Assembly (NCBI RefSeq): GCF_003076635.1
Contig: NZ_QDKG01000001.1
Span: forward strand, 744,001 to 808,000
From: Sphingobacterium corticibacter
GTDB taxonomy: Bacteria; Bacteroidota; Bacteroidia; Sphingobacteriales; Sphingobacteriaceae
Length of the DNA stretch: 64,000 nt
Direction: 5' to 3'
In this document: piece by piece, positions 17,748 through 26,900 of the stretch
Layout: every line of letters begins with the position of its first letter
Numbering within the stretch: position 1 is the first letter of the stretch
Translations under genes and position numbers: made by a program
Notes under the pieces: model-generated
Told to the model about the DNA's origin: nothing
Database searches by the model: none
Seen by the model: only the letters and a program-made list of their open reading frames with translations

Positions 17748-17868
17748 ATCGTATCCCAAAGGTTGTGAGTTCTTTCAATTTACTTTATCTTTACGTATTC
17801 AAGCGGTATGGTAAAGTAGCATGATTTTTGTTAAACATAAATTTAAGGAAAATTCGTGTGTTTGTAAA

Positions 17869-18525
17869 ATGAATTTGCGATTTAATTCGTGTATGAGAGT
17901 TTTGATTAGTGCGGTTGTAGCGTTGTTTTTGTGTCCTGTAATAGGATATGCTCAACAATTGGTCATGCCTCATTATGGCGCAGGCCAACCACAAGTTGTC
18001 GATAGTTATCAGACCGCTCGCTTGGAAAATGGTGAAGTCGTACCCTATTTTTTAATTCCGGAAGTAGCGGTCTTTGGTTTTAGGCCGTGGAAAAATGAAG
18101 AGGAGCGAATGCAATACTTGCGTCTCAAACGAAATGTACTGCGCGTACTTCCTTATGCTATTTACGCACAGAAGCGTTATGCGCAATTAGATCGCGATTT
18201 AGCGCTAGCTCAAAGCAAAAAGGAACATAAAAGACTGGTTAAAGAATGCGAGCACGAGATCAAACACAAAATCAATTCGGAAGTCAAAAATCTTTCCATC
18301 AGTCAAGGTAAAATCTTAATCAAATTGATCGAAAGGCAGACGGGTAATACCAGTTATGATTTGGTCAAAGAAATGAAGGGCGGTGTCACGGCATTTGTCT
18401 ATCAAGGTGTAGCTCGCGTGGTAGGTCATAACCTAAAAAGTACTTACGATCCCCAGGAAGATTTCGTGATAGAATCCATTATTCGGGAGTACGAACAGGC
18501 CCGACCAATGTCTATTAATCGCTAA
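17869..18525 (+). CDS. DUF4294-family exported protein
   Basis: 218 residues from ATG 17869; ATG 17893 (MRVLISAVVALFLCPVIGYA) gives a cleaner signal peptide ending GYAQQ, and an upstream ATG at 17821 is less likely. After the signal the protein has YFLIPEVAVFGFRPWKNEEE, a Tyr/Arg-rich helical stretch (AIYAQKRYAQLDRDLALAQS) and KSTYDPQEDFVIESIIREYE, all of which I associate with the Bacteroidota DUF4294 family. Function is unknown, with a likely periplasmic location. A near-consensus -7 (TATCTTTA, 17785-17792) lies upstream. Confidence 0.8.
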   Translation: MNLRFNSCMRVLISAVVALFLCPVIGYAQQLVMPHYGAGQPQVVDSYQTARLENGEVVPYFLIPEVAVFGFRPWKNEEERMQYLRLKRNVLRVLPYAIYAQKRYAQLDRDLALAQSKKEHKRLVKECEHEIKHKINSEVKNLSISQGKILIKLIERQTGNTSYDLVKEMKGGVTAFVYQGVARVVGHNLKSTYDPQEDFVIESIIREYEQARPMSINR

Positions 18526-18609
18526 TAGATAGCCCTGTAGTATATGCTGTTCGTGTTCTGCGATTAGCGTCATATTTCAAACATTCTCTCAATTTACGCG
18601 TTTAAACAT

Positions 18610-18617
18610 TATCTTTG
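18610..18617 (+). promoter_or_regulatory. -7 box for bshB1
   Basis: TATCTTTG matches TAnnTTTG, 29 bp before the bshB1 ATG at 18647. The -33 position is not well conserved. Confidence 0.5.
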
Positions 18618-18646
18618 TCTACATTTTTAAACAATAATCTATCGGT

Positions 18647-19366
18647 ATGGAATTGGATTTGATGGTGATAACAGTGCATCCAGACGATGCTGAATTGGGA
18701 GCAGGTGGTACAATCGCGCGTTATGTAGCCGAAGGCAAAAAAGTCGGGATTGTGGATCTTACTCGTGGTGAATTGGGTACACGTGGTACGGCAGAAACCC
18801 GTGCGGCAGAGGCGCAGGCTGCAGCTGATATTTTGGGTGTGGCTATTCGTGTAAACTTGGGCTTAAGAGATGGCTTTTTTGAAAATAATGAAGCGCATCA
18901 GTTGGCCATCATTCAGTGCATTCGCCAATATCGTCCAGAAATAGTTATTACCAATGCAGTAGATGATCGTCACCCAGATCATGGCAGAGCAAGCAAGCTG
19001 GTGAATGATGCGCTTTTTTTGGGCGGATTGAGACGAATTGAAACACGCGATGAAAATGGCTTGCAAGAAAGTTTTCGACCGCGTTTGCAATTACAGTTGA
19101 TTCAAGATAAATACATACAGCCAGATATTATATTGGATATTACACCATATTGGGAGATCAAAAAGCAATCGATATTGGCCTATACAACGCAGTTCAATGC
19201 GCCAGCAGATAGTAATGAGCCACAGACCTATATATCTAAGCCAGATTTTATTCTATATACAGAAGGAAGAGCGCGCGAGTTTGGACGTAGTATTCAGGCT
19301 ACGTATGGTGAAGGATTTACGAGTAGAAAATTGCTAGGAGTAGATGATTTGTTCGCTTTGCGTTAA
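18647..19366 (+). CDS. bshB1: Bacillithiol biosynthesis deacetylase BshB1
   Basis: 239 residues of the LmbE/PIG-L deacetylase fold. Zinc and catalytic residues are visible as His11-Pro-Asp13-Asp14 (VHPDDAELG) and DRHPDHGRAS with His109, Asp111 and His112. Conserved LTRGELGTRGT follows the first strand. It removes the acetyl group from GlcNAc-malate to give GlcN-malate, the second step of bacillithiol synthesis, the low-molecular-weight thiol of many Bacteroidota. BshA and BshC are not in the window. It is monocistronic, ending before the tRNA-Arg gene. Confidence 0.93.
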   Translation: MELDLMVITVHPDDAELGAGGTIARYVAEGKKVGIVDLTRGELGTRGTAETRAAEAQAAADILGVAIRVNLGLRDGFFENNEAHQLAIIQCIRQYRPEIVITNAVDDRHPDHGRASKLVNDALFLGGLRRIETRDENGLQESFRPRLQLQLIQDKYIQPDIILDITPYWEIKKQSILAYTTQFNAPADSNEPQTYISKPDFILYTEGRAREFGRSIQATYGEGFTSRKLLGVDDLFALR

Positions 19367-19442
19367 TTGTTCATTATGAAGTGTTTTGCCTCTTTTTAAA
19401 CTTCTATAGTATAATATCTAGGTAGCATTTCATGAAAAAATA

Positions 19443-19473
19443 TTTGTTAGGATAAAGCATTTTACTATATTTG
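19443..19473 (+). promoter_or_regulatory. Promoter of tRNA-Arg
   Basis: TTTG (19443-19446), a 19-bp spacer and TATATTTG (19466-19473) form an excellent Bacteroidota promoter. Transcription would begin about 40 bp upstream of the mature tRNA. Confidence 0.8.
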
Positions 19474-19519
19474 CAACACCAAAACAAAACGGGCCAGACT
19501 CGATATGCTTTTGGAAGCG

Positions 19520-19593
19520 GCGCTCATAGCTTAATTGGATAGAGCACCTGACTACGGATCAGGAGGTTAGGGGTTCGACTCCCTTTGAGCGCA
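19520..19593 (+). tRNA. tRNA-Arg (anticodon ACG)
   Basis: Cloverleaf read by eye: acceptor GCGCTCA/TGAGCGC, D-arm TAGCTTAATTGGATAGAGCA, anticodon stem CCTGA/TCAGG with loop CTACGGA giving anticodon ACG (reads CGU), T-arm around GGGTTCGACTCCC, and discriminator A at 19593. CCA is not encoded. It is a single tRNA flanked by its own promoter and terminator. Confidence 0.97.
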
Positions 19594-19606
19594 CGTTATT
19601 AACATC

Positions 19607-19644
19607 AAAGCCTAATTCGATCCACGGATTAGGCTTTTATTTTG
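19607..19644 (+). terminator. Terminator after tRNA-Arg
   Basis: AAAGCCTAAT (19607-19616) pairs with ATTAGGCTTT (19628-19637), a 10-bp stem followed by TTATTTT. Confidence 0.75.
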
Positions 19645-19668
19645 CAATAAACAAAATAACAGAAAGTT

Positions 19669-20247
19669 ATGTTAAACCTTGTAATTTTTGGCCCTCCTGG
19701 TGCAGGTAAGGGTACACAGTCGGAAAAACTAATCGCTCAATATGGATTACATCATATCTCTACTGGAGATATGTTTCGTGCTCATATCAAGAACGAAACC
19801 GAACTGGGCAAGAAGGTAAATCAAATTATCGCTGATGGTAATTTGGTGCCGGATTCAATTACTATCTCTATGCTAGAGCAGGAGATCAATGAGCATCAAA
19901 ATGCGAAGGGTTTTATCTTCGATGGTTTTCCTCGCACGGTAGCTCAAGCAGAAGCACTGGATCAATTTTTGGAGTCCAACGGTCAGCCGATTAGCACTGT
20001 CCTAGCGCTTGACGTAAGTGAAGAAGAGTTGACTACGCGCATTGCCAAAAGGCAAGAAATATCGGGTCGTGCAGATGATGCGGCAGATAAATTGAAAAAA
20101 CGTATTGAAGAGTATTTCAGCAAAACGATACACGTGTTGCCATACTACGAAAAACAGGGTAAATTGAATAAGATTGATGGCATTGGAGAGATCGACGAAA
20201 TATTCGGCAACTTATCTAACGTTATCGACAAACATCTAGTAGGTTAA
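19669..20247 (+). CDS. adk: Adenylate kinase
   Basis: 192 residues. The N-terminal P-loop is [21 protein letters not shown] and the short LID region ([19 protein letters not shown]) follow, and the short LID without zinc cysteines matches the compact form of the family. It interconverts 2 ADP with ATP plus AMP in the cytoplasm. It is the first gene of a run with obg (23 bp later) and the TIGR02757 gene. Confidence 0.97.
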   Translation: MLNLVIFGPPGAGKGTQSEKLIAQYGLHHISTGDMFRAHIKNETELGKKVNQIIADGNLVPDSITISMLEQEINEHQNAKGFIFDGFPRTVAQAEALDQFLESNGQPISTVLALDVSEEELTTRIAKRQEISGRADDAADKLKKRIEEYFSKTIHVLPYYEKQGKLNKIDGIGEIDEIFGNLSNVIDKHLVG

Positions 20248-20270
20248 TCTACGGTAATTATAATATTGAT

Positions 20271-21269
20271 ATGGCACAGGGTTCTAATTTTGTTGATTAT
20301 GTAAAAGTATGTTGTCGTTCTGGTCACGGAGGTGCAGGCTCGGCGCATCTGCATAGAGACAAGTTTACTGCCAAGGGTGGTCCTGATGGCGGCGACGGCG
20401 GTCGCGGTGGCCATATCATTCTCAAAGGTTCTACCAATCACTGGACCTTGCTGCATTTGAAATACCGTAAGCATATTATTGCTGCCGATGGAGAGCGCGG
20501 TGGCAGTGCTTTGCGCTCGGGTGCTACGGGTAAAGATGAAATATTGGAAGTGCCGCTAGGTACGATTGCCAAAAATGCAGAAACCGGCGAAGTCTTGTTT
20601 GAAATCACCGAAGAAGGGGAAACTAAAATATTGACTGAAGGCGGTAAAGGAGGCTTGGGTAACTGGCATTTCAAGACACCGACCCAGCAAACCCCGCGTT
20701 ACTCTCAACCGGGTATTCCCGGTAAAGAGGAATGGATGATCTTGGAGCTGAAAGTATTAGCAGACGTAGGTTTAGTTGGATTTCCGAATGCTGGAAAATC
20801 GACTTTATTGTCTGTTGTTTCAGCAGCTAAGCCAGAGATTGCTGATTATCCATTCACGACTATTGTGCCTAATTTGGGTATTGTATCCTACCGTGATAGC
20901 AAATCTTTTGTGATGGCCGATATCCCGGGGATTATCGAAGGTGCATCGGAAGGGAAGGGCTTGGGTTATCGTTTCTTGCGACATATCGAGCGAAACTCTG
21001 TTTTGCTATTTATGGTGCCTGCAGATACGGATCGCACCATCGCTGAAGAGTACGATATCCTATTGCGGGAGCTTACCGCATACAATCCGGAGTTGGTCGA
21101 CAAACCACGTATGCTGGCGATCACCAAATCGGATATGCTGGATGATGAATTAGAAGAACAGATGAAAGCGCAAGTACCGCAAGATATTCCATATTTGTTT
21201 ATTTCATCCGTTTCCGGTAAAAATATTCAGCAGCTCAAAGACGCTATTTACAAACAAATTGTAGGTTAA
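20271..21269 (+). CDS. obg: Obg GTPase (ribosome assembly)
   Basis: 332 residues. The N-terminal Obg domain is glycine-rich ([31 protein letters not shown]). The G domain starts near residue 160 with [11 protein letters not shown] (G1), then [16 protein letters not shown] (G3) and ITKSD (G4). There is no C-terminal OCT domain, as is usual for the short form. It acts in maturation of the large ribosomal subunit and stress control. It is translationally close to adk upstream and to the next gene (6 bp gap). Confidence 0.96.
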   Translation: MAQGSNFVDYVKVCCRSGHGGAGSAHLHRDKFTAKGGPDGGDGGRGGHIILKGSTNHWTLLHLKYRKHIIAADGERGGSALRSGATGKDEILEVPLGTIAKNAETGEVLFEITEEGETKILTEGGKGGLGNWHFKTPTQQTPRYSQPGIPGKEEWMILELKVLADVGLVGFPNAGKSTLLSVVSAAKPEIADYPFTTIVPNLGIVSYRDSKSFVMADIPGIIEGASEGKGLGYRFLRHIERNSVLLFMVPADTDRTIAEEYDILLRELTAYNPELVDKPRMLAITKSDMLDDELEEQMKAQVPQDIPYLFISSVSGKNIQQLKDAIYKQIVG

Positions 21270-21275
21270 TCAGGT

Positions 21276-22052
21276 ATGGCTAACTTTGATTTAAAAGAAT
21301 TTTTGGATCAAAAAGTGGCTGAGTACAATCGTCCGGGTTTTATTGAATCCGACCCAATCGTCATTCCGCATCGCTTTACCTTAAAGCAGGATGTGGAGAT
21401 CATGGGGCTGTTTGCCAGTATATTAGCTTGGGGACAGCGCAAGACGATTATCAATAAATGTACGGAACTGATCGAAAGGATGCAGGGCGAACCATATGCC
21501 TTTGTTCTTAACCATTCTGATCAAGATCTTGCCGGTCTGCTGGGCTTCAAGCATCGTACTTTCAATGATACGGATTTACTCTATTTCATCGCATTCTTAC
21601 GTCATCATTATACGCAGCACGACTCGTTGGAAATGGCCTTCGTATGGGGGCAGGAGCATCGTGAACACGTGTCTGTGGAGCAGGCGCTCAACTATTTTAA
21701 ATCGTATTTCTTTTCTCTACTGGATTACCCAGAACGAACGCGTAAGCACATCAGCTCGCCCACGCAGAAATCAAGCTGTAAGCGTTTGAATATGTTTTTG
21801 CGCTGGATGGTACGTCGCGATGCACAAGGAGTAGATTTTGGAATCTGGTCGAAGATCAGTCCTGCCGATTTGATTTGTCCTTGCGATGTACATGTAGAGC
21901 GCGTAGGGCGGAAGCTAGGGATGATTACAACACCCACAGTCAACTGGAATATGGCGATGGAGCTAACGGCTCAATTACGCTTACTAGATCCTTCCGATCC
22001 CGTGAAATATGATTTTGCGCTTTTTGGATTAGGCGTCGAGGGTCGCCTCTAA
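21276..22052 (+). CDS. TIGR02757-family protein, unknown function
   Basis: 258 residues, starting MANFDLKEFLDQKVAEYNRP. Conserved-looking blocks are DPIVIPHRFTLKQDVEIMGL, SILAWGQRKTII, KRLNMFLRWMVRRD and CDVHVERVGRKLG, which I recognise as the Bacteroidota family TIGR02757 (helical, resembling a DNA glycosylase-like fold in its C-terminal half; that resemblance is inferred). It is the third gene of the adk-obg run. Its last 24 bp overlap, on the opposite strand, the end of the GAPDH gene. Confidence 0.85.
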   Translation: MANFDLKEFLDQKVAEYNRPGFIESDPIVIPHRFTLKQDVEIMGLFASILAWGQRKTIINKCTELIERMQGEPYAFVLNHSDQDLAGLLGFKHRTFNDTDLLYFIAFLRHHYTQHDSLEMAFVWGQEHREHVSVEQALNYFKSYFFSLLDYPERTRKHISSPTQKSSCKRLNMFLRWMVRRDAQGVDFGIWSKISPADLICPCDVHVERVGRKLGMITTPTVNWNMAMELTAQLRLLDPSDPVKYDFALFGLGVEGRL

Positions 22053-23045
22053 GCGACTTAGGATGTGTACAATATCCACCATCCGACTCGAATAGCCGTA
22101 TTCGTTATCGTACCAACCCACTACTTTTACTAATCCGCCCACGATAGAGGTCAGTTGTGCATCAAATACACAGGAGTACGGATTATTAATGATGTCGACC
22201 GATACAATCGGATCCTCGGTATAATACAATACATTCTTCAAATCACCTTCGGCGGCAGCTTTAAAGGTGGCATTGATTTCTTCCACAGAAGTTGGCTTTG
22301 CTAACGTGCAGGTAAAATCGGTTAAAGAACCATTTAATACCGGAACACGAATGCCGGCACCGCCTAACTTGCCTTCCAAATGGGTAAATACATTGGTAAT
22401 GGCTTTGGCCGCACCAGTTGATGTCGGGATAATGGACGAGGATGCTGCACGTGCACGTCGCAAATCTCGGTGTGGTGCATCATGCAGGTTCTGATCGCCC
22501 GTCATGGAATGTACGGTGGTGATGTAGCCATCTTGAATTGACCAATTGTCGTCCAATATTTTGACTAGCGGAGCTACATTATTCGTGGTACATGAAGCAT
22601 TAGAGAATATAGGAGCATTCCAATCGAAAGTATCATCGTTGATACCCAATACGACCGTTGGAATCTCTTTGTCTGGTGAAGGTGCAGAAATCACAACTTG
22701 ACGCGCACCTGCCGTAAGGTGTTTCGATGCGGAAGCAGCGGTGGTAAAATGACCCGTAGATTCGATCACTAGATCTATGCCCAAGACAGACCAAGGCAAG
22801 CGCTCAGGATCTTTCTCATTAAAGATTTGTATAGCATGATCTCCCAGTTCTAAATAACCGTCGCGGTGGGCGACTGGCATGGGTGCTGGACCGTGTACCG
22901 AATCGTACTTAAAGAGATGAGCCAATGTGGCAGCATCAGCTAGGTCATTGATCGCAACCACCGTGACGCCATCCAGCTCACGTTGCAGCAGATGCCTTAG
23001 CGTATGCCGCCCTATTCTCCCAAAACCATTAATTGCAATCCTCAT
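22029..23045 (-). CDS. gap: Glyceraldehyde-3-phosphate dehydrogenase, type I
   Basis: 338 residues. The Rossmann start is MRIAINGFGRIGRHTLRHLL, the catalytic Cys152 sits in SNASCTTNN, and the C-terminal signature WYDNEYGYSSRMVD is intact. It oxidises glyceraldehyde-3-phosphate to 1,3-bisphosphoglycerate with NAD(P). The residue after the second strand is Asn-Asp (VAINDL), compatible with NAD. It lies 8 bp downstream of the thioredoxin-fold lipoprotein gene, so the two probably share a transcript. Its 3' end overlaps the TIGR02757 gene tail to tail. Confidence 0.95.
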   Translation of the reverse strand: MRIAINGFGRIGRHTLRHLLQRELDGVTVVAINDLADAATLAHLFKYDSVHGPAPMPVAHRDGYLELGDHAIQIFNEKDPERLPWSVLGIDLVIESTGHFTTAASASKHLTAGARQVVISAPSPDKEIPTVVLGINDDTFDWNAPIFSNASCTTNNVAPLVKILDDNWSIQDGYITTVHSMTGDQNLHDAPHRDLRRARAASSSIIPTSTGAAKAITNVFTHLEGKLGGAGIRVPVLNGSLTDFTCTLAKPTSVEEINATFKAAAEGDLKNVLYYTEDPIVSVDIINNPYSCVFDAQLTSIVGGLVKVVGWYDNEYGYSSRMVDIVHILSRLEATLDA

Positions 23046-23053
23046 CTAACCTA

Positions 23054-23659
23054 TTACTGTACAAATGCGGTTAAAATTTCATCAATTCCTTTTTCGCCAA
23101 CCCAGTGGTTTTTCAAACTGCCATCGGCTCCGTAAACATAGTTCGCAGGGAACATGCTCGGAATATGGAATTTTCGGATGAACTCCTGATTTCTGTCATA
23201 TAATACTTCGACATTCGGCTTACCATCAAGTTCTTTACCAAAAGACGGTAAGAAATTGACCATCAAACCTGGATCATTCATCGAAATATAGAGAATGTTA
23301 ATGTCTTTGATCTTATCATAATTTTTAGCGAGTGCTTGTGTCTCTTGTTGGCAATGTCCGCACGACGGATCAAACAAGATGAATACCGTGTTTTTACCAC
23401 TCGGTATATCTTTCTTCTCGTAGCCAAAGCCAGATTTTACTTTGTAGAACTTAAACTCTGGAATACTCGCTGTTGGATCTTGCTCTTCGGGTTGAGCAGG
23501 TGGTGGAGTCTGAGCGTGCGATGTTGATGCTTCTGCTTGCGAGCTATGATCGTGGTCTGCATGCGGATCCGCCGCTTGATTTTTGTTGGATTCAGTGTTA
23601 TTACAGGCTGCTACGCTAAGCGCGATCGCCAGACTTAATATGGAGAACTTACCTTTCAT
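23054..23659 (-). CDS. Thioredoxin-fold (TlpA-like) lipoprotein
   Basis: 201 residues. A lipoprotein signal (MKGKFSILSLAIALSVAAC) puts the lipidated Cys at residue 19. A His/Asp/Gln/Pro-rich linker (residues 25-65) follows. The thioredoxin fold begins around residue 75 and has the redox motif CGHC in FDPSCGHCQQETQAL. It is predicted to face the periplasm, anchored to a membrane, acting as a thiol-disulfide oxidoreductase or peroxiredoxin-like protein. It starts the transcript that continues into GAPDH; why these are linked is not clear. Confidence 0.88.
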   Translation of the reverse strand: MKGKFSILSLAIALSVAACNNTESNKNQAADPHADHDHSSQAEASTSHAQTPPPAQPEEQDPTASIPEFKFYKVKSGFGYEKKDIPSGKNTVFILFDPSCGHCQQETQALAKNYDKIKDINILYISMNDPGLMVNFLPSFGKELDGKPNVEVLYDRNQEFIRKFHIPSMFPANYVYGADGSLKNHWVGEKGIDEILTAFVQ

Positions 23660-23680
23660 CTTTGTCTTCTAATTGTTGGT

Positions 23681-23688
23681 CAAAGCTA
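23681..23688 (-). promoter_or_regulatory. -7 box for the TlpA-like lipoprotein gene
   Basis: The minus strand reads TAGCTTTG (TAnnTTTG), 21 bp before the ATG at 23659. No clear -33 was found. Confidence 0.5.
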
Positions 23689-23779
23689 AATAAAAATGAG
23701 GAATATCTTATTGGGCGAAGAATCAAAAGTGTCATATCCTTGCTATAAAGATGGTTCAGGAGATCGGGTCGTCACATAT

Positions 23780-23905
23780 AAAAAAAAGCATTGCCACTCG
23801 GGGAGAGTGGCAATGCTAAACTAACCAATTATTAACCTAAAATTATGAATAGTCAAATATACGCCACCGTTGAACGGCTTGCAAGATGTTTAACTTTTGT
23901 TAACC
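23780..23905. repeat. Dispersed hairpin/tail element, copy 1 (possible small RNA)
   Basis: Plus strand: A-run, then a 12-bp stem GCATTGCCACTC (23788-23799) / GAGTGGCAATGC (23805-23816) with loop GGGGA, then TAACCAATTATTAACCTAAA and TTATGAA (to 23849), a short inverted repeat CCGTTGAACGG (around 23867-23877) and ATGTTTAAC. Minus strand: TTG (23882-23884), a 20-bp spacer and TATATTTG (23854-23861) make a good promoter. The hairpin followed by eight or so T (23780-23787) makes a good terminator, defining a candidate transcript of about 70 nt (about 23849 down to 23780). A second copy with a different stem is at 54641-54763. Confidence 0.6.
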
Positions 23906-23925
23906 CTTGCTTCGCATAGCTATGA

Positions 23926-23966
23926 AAAAGAGCCGGCTCTCTGTTTGCAGAAAGCCGGCTCTTTAT
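23926..23966 (-). terminator. Intrinsic terminator of secDF
   Basis: AAAGAGCCGGCT (23928-23939) and AGCCGGCTCTTT (23953-23964) form a perfect 12-bp stem. On the minus strand it lies 24 bp after the secDF stop and is followed by a short T tract. Confidence 0.75.
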
Positions 23967-23989
23967 GTATGTAAAGCTGTCGTATGCAA

Positions 23990-26900
23990 CTAGCTTGTTA
24001 CTGTTTTTGCTTCTTTCGTTTTTGGTGTAATTTCTTGCACTGCGCTATCGTCTGGTGTCAAGTCGTACATCGTAGGAGCAGCGATGAAGATCGAAGAATA
24101 GGTTGCTACAATGATACCGATCAAGATCGCGAAAGAGAAACCTCTAATTACCTCACCACCAAAGATAAACAATACTGCCAACACGAAGATCAAGGTCAAT
24201 GACGTGATGATCGTACGGCTCAACGTAGAGTTGATCGCTTTGTTGATCGTGCTACCCAAGTTTTCGTTTTTACCGAAAGGTTTTGATAAGTATTCACGAA
24301 GACGGTCAAATACAACCACCGTATCGTTCACTGAATAAGCTAATACCGTCAATAATGCCGCAACAAAGTGTTGATCAATATCTAATGAGAATGGCACCAA
24401 TCCATCCAATGCAGAGAAGATACCTAACAATACAATACCATCGTGTGTGGTCGAGATTGCTGCCGCTGCGGAATATTGCCATCTGCGGAAACGAATCAAG
24501 ATGTAAGCGGCAATGATTAAGATCGAGAAGATAGCCGCATAGATCGCACGATCGCGAATATCACTCGCGATGGAAGGACCTACTTTTTGTTGCGAAAGAA
24601 TCTCGTATTTGTTGTCACCAACTTTGGAAAGACCTTCATTCAGTTTAGCCAATACTTCGCCATCGGCCTCGTCGCTAGTTTCTTCGATGTGGTAAGTAGT
24701 CGTTACTTTAATTTGGTTTTCGCTACCAAATGTTTTTACCTCAGTAGTCAATCCAAACACCGCATCTAAGTTGCTACGTACATCTTCTAGGTTGACGTTA
24801 TTGTCGTAACGCACCGTGTACGTACGACCACCTTGGAAATCGACCCCAAGAGAGAATCCCTTGGTGAAGATGGAGATAAGACACAAGATCGATACGACAA
24901 TAGAAATGGTGAAGTATACTTTTCTTTTCCCTACGAACGCGAAGTTAGCATTTTGCAACGTGTTAGCAGACCAAGGGAAAGAAACAGAGATCTTTTTGTT
25001 CTTGTCTAACAAGTATTCGAAAATCAAACGAGAAATGAAGATGGCGGTGAACAATGACGTAACGATACCAATCATCAACGTAGTGGCGAAACCTTGAATA
25101 GGTCCAGATCCAGTGAAAAATAAGATCACACCCACTAATAATGTGGTAATTTGTGAATCGAGGATCGAAGGCATCGCATGCTTGTAACCGTCAGCGATCG
25201 CTTGACGCATCGATTTGCCTAAACCTAATTCTTCACGAATACGTTCGTAAATCAGTACGTTGGCATCTACCGCTGTACCCATCGTTAATACGATACCGGC
25301 AATTCCTGGTAGCGTCAATACCGCATTTAGCGAAGCTAAAATTCCTAACAAGAAAAATACGTTGAATACTACCGCAATGTTTGCAGCAATACCAGCACGG
25401 TTGTAGTACGCGACCATGAAGATCATTACGACAACGAAACCAATTACCGCTGAATTCACACCGGCATCAATCGCTGCCTGACCTAGAGAAGGACCTACAA
25501 TCGCTTCTTCTACGATTTTAGCAGTAGTCGGAAGACGACCAGCTTTCAATACGTTGGCCAAATCTTTCGTGTCATCGATTGTGAAGTTTCCAGAGATAGA
25601 AGAGTTTCCGCCAGGGATTTCTTCATTCACCGTAGGAGCAGAATAAACGACGCCATCTAAGATGATCGCGATAGATGATTTCGTCTGAGCAGCTTGCGCA
25701 GTAATACGTCTCCACTGGCGAGCGCCTTCTGCATTCATCCCCATAGATACGACAGGTCTATTGTTTTGATCGAAATCATCACGCGCTTCAGTGATTACAT
25801 CACCTGTAAGGACAGCGCCACTTTCTGTGTTGCTTGTTTTAATGGCAAACAATGATAAGAAATCTGGCGAGTTGTGTTCTGGCTTCACAGACCACATGAA
25901 CTTCAAGTTCGAAGGAATCATCGAACGCACTTCTGGGCGAGCCAAGTATTGGTTAACGCGTGCAGTATCTTTCAAATTAGCGTAACCTACTGTTGCGCCA
26001 GGCGTCAACTGAGGCTGTCCGTTTTGTGCGGTGTAAACCGAAGGATTAAGAACCGCGAACAATGGATTTTGTTGTGCTAGCTGTGCTTGAACAGCAGATG
26101 TATCTGTGTCAGTTTTTTTCGCACCTAGATTAGCCAATAAGTTAGCGTCAGAAGCGGTGCTATCTGTTGATGTACTGTCTTTGCTAGTTGTGGATGCCGT
26201 TGCTGTAGTCGATTTCTCAGTACGTAAAGCGGCTGCTAATGTTTTATCGATGTTTTCCAACAAAGGATATACATCCGGATTGCTATGTGTTTCGAAAAAC
26301 TCCAGTTTGGCAGATCCTTGTAACAGTTTACGCACACGGTCTTCATCTTTAATACCTGGAAGTTCGACCAAGATACGGTTGGTACCTTGCTGAATTTGGA
26401 TGTTTGGAGAAGCGACACCGAACTTGTCAATACGCGTACGCAGCACTTTGTAGGAGTTCTCGATCGCATTGTCTGCTTCGCGTTTTAGCCAAGTACGAAC
26501 TTGACCTTCTGAACTGTTTGCGTTGACAGAAGCTGCATTATCTTTAGTAGCAAAGAAAGACGCGATTGGTGTGCCTGAACCAGAAGCTTTGTACTCATCT
26601 ACGAACAAGTCGATCAACGAAGTGTTGGTGGTTCTACTTTTAGCTACGGCGTTTTCCAACGATTTGTTGAAAGCTTGATCTTTTGGATTGTTAGCTAGGT
26701 TACGGATCAACTCATCTAAAGAGATCTCCATCGTTACGTTCATACCACCTTTAAGATCTAGTCCTAAAGCGATCTCACGAGCTTTCGCCTCGCGGTACGT
26801 ATACTTCGCTACGCCAAGATTGTACACTACCTGTCCGGCAACCGAATCTAAATACGCTTTTTCTTTGAGCATGTCGCCCTGCGCGTATTCTGCGGCATCA

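Noticed and set aside
17748-17759. Upstream TTG start for the RelA/SpoT gene
   Set aside because: An ATG lies 4 codons later and begins a normal N-terminus.
23846-23920. Short ORF starting at the ATGAA of repeat copy 1 (MNSQIYATVERLARC...)
   Set aside because: Copy 2 has only five codons after the same ATG, so the reading frame is not conserved although the sequence around the ATG is.
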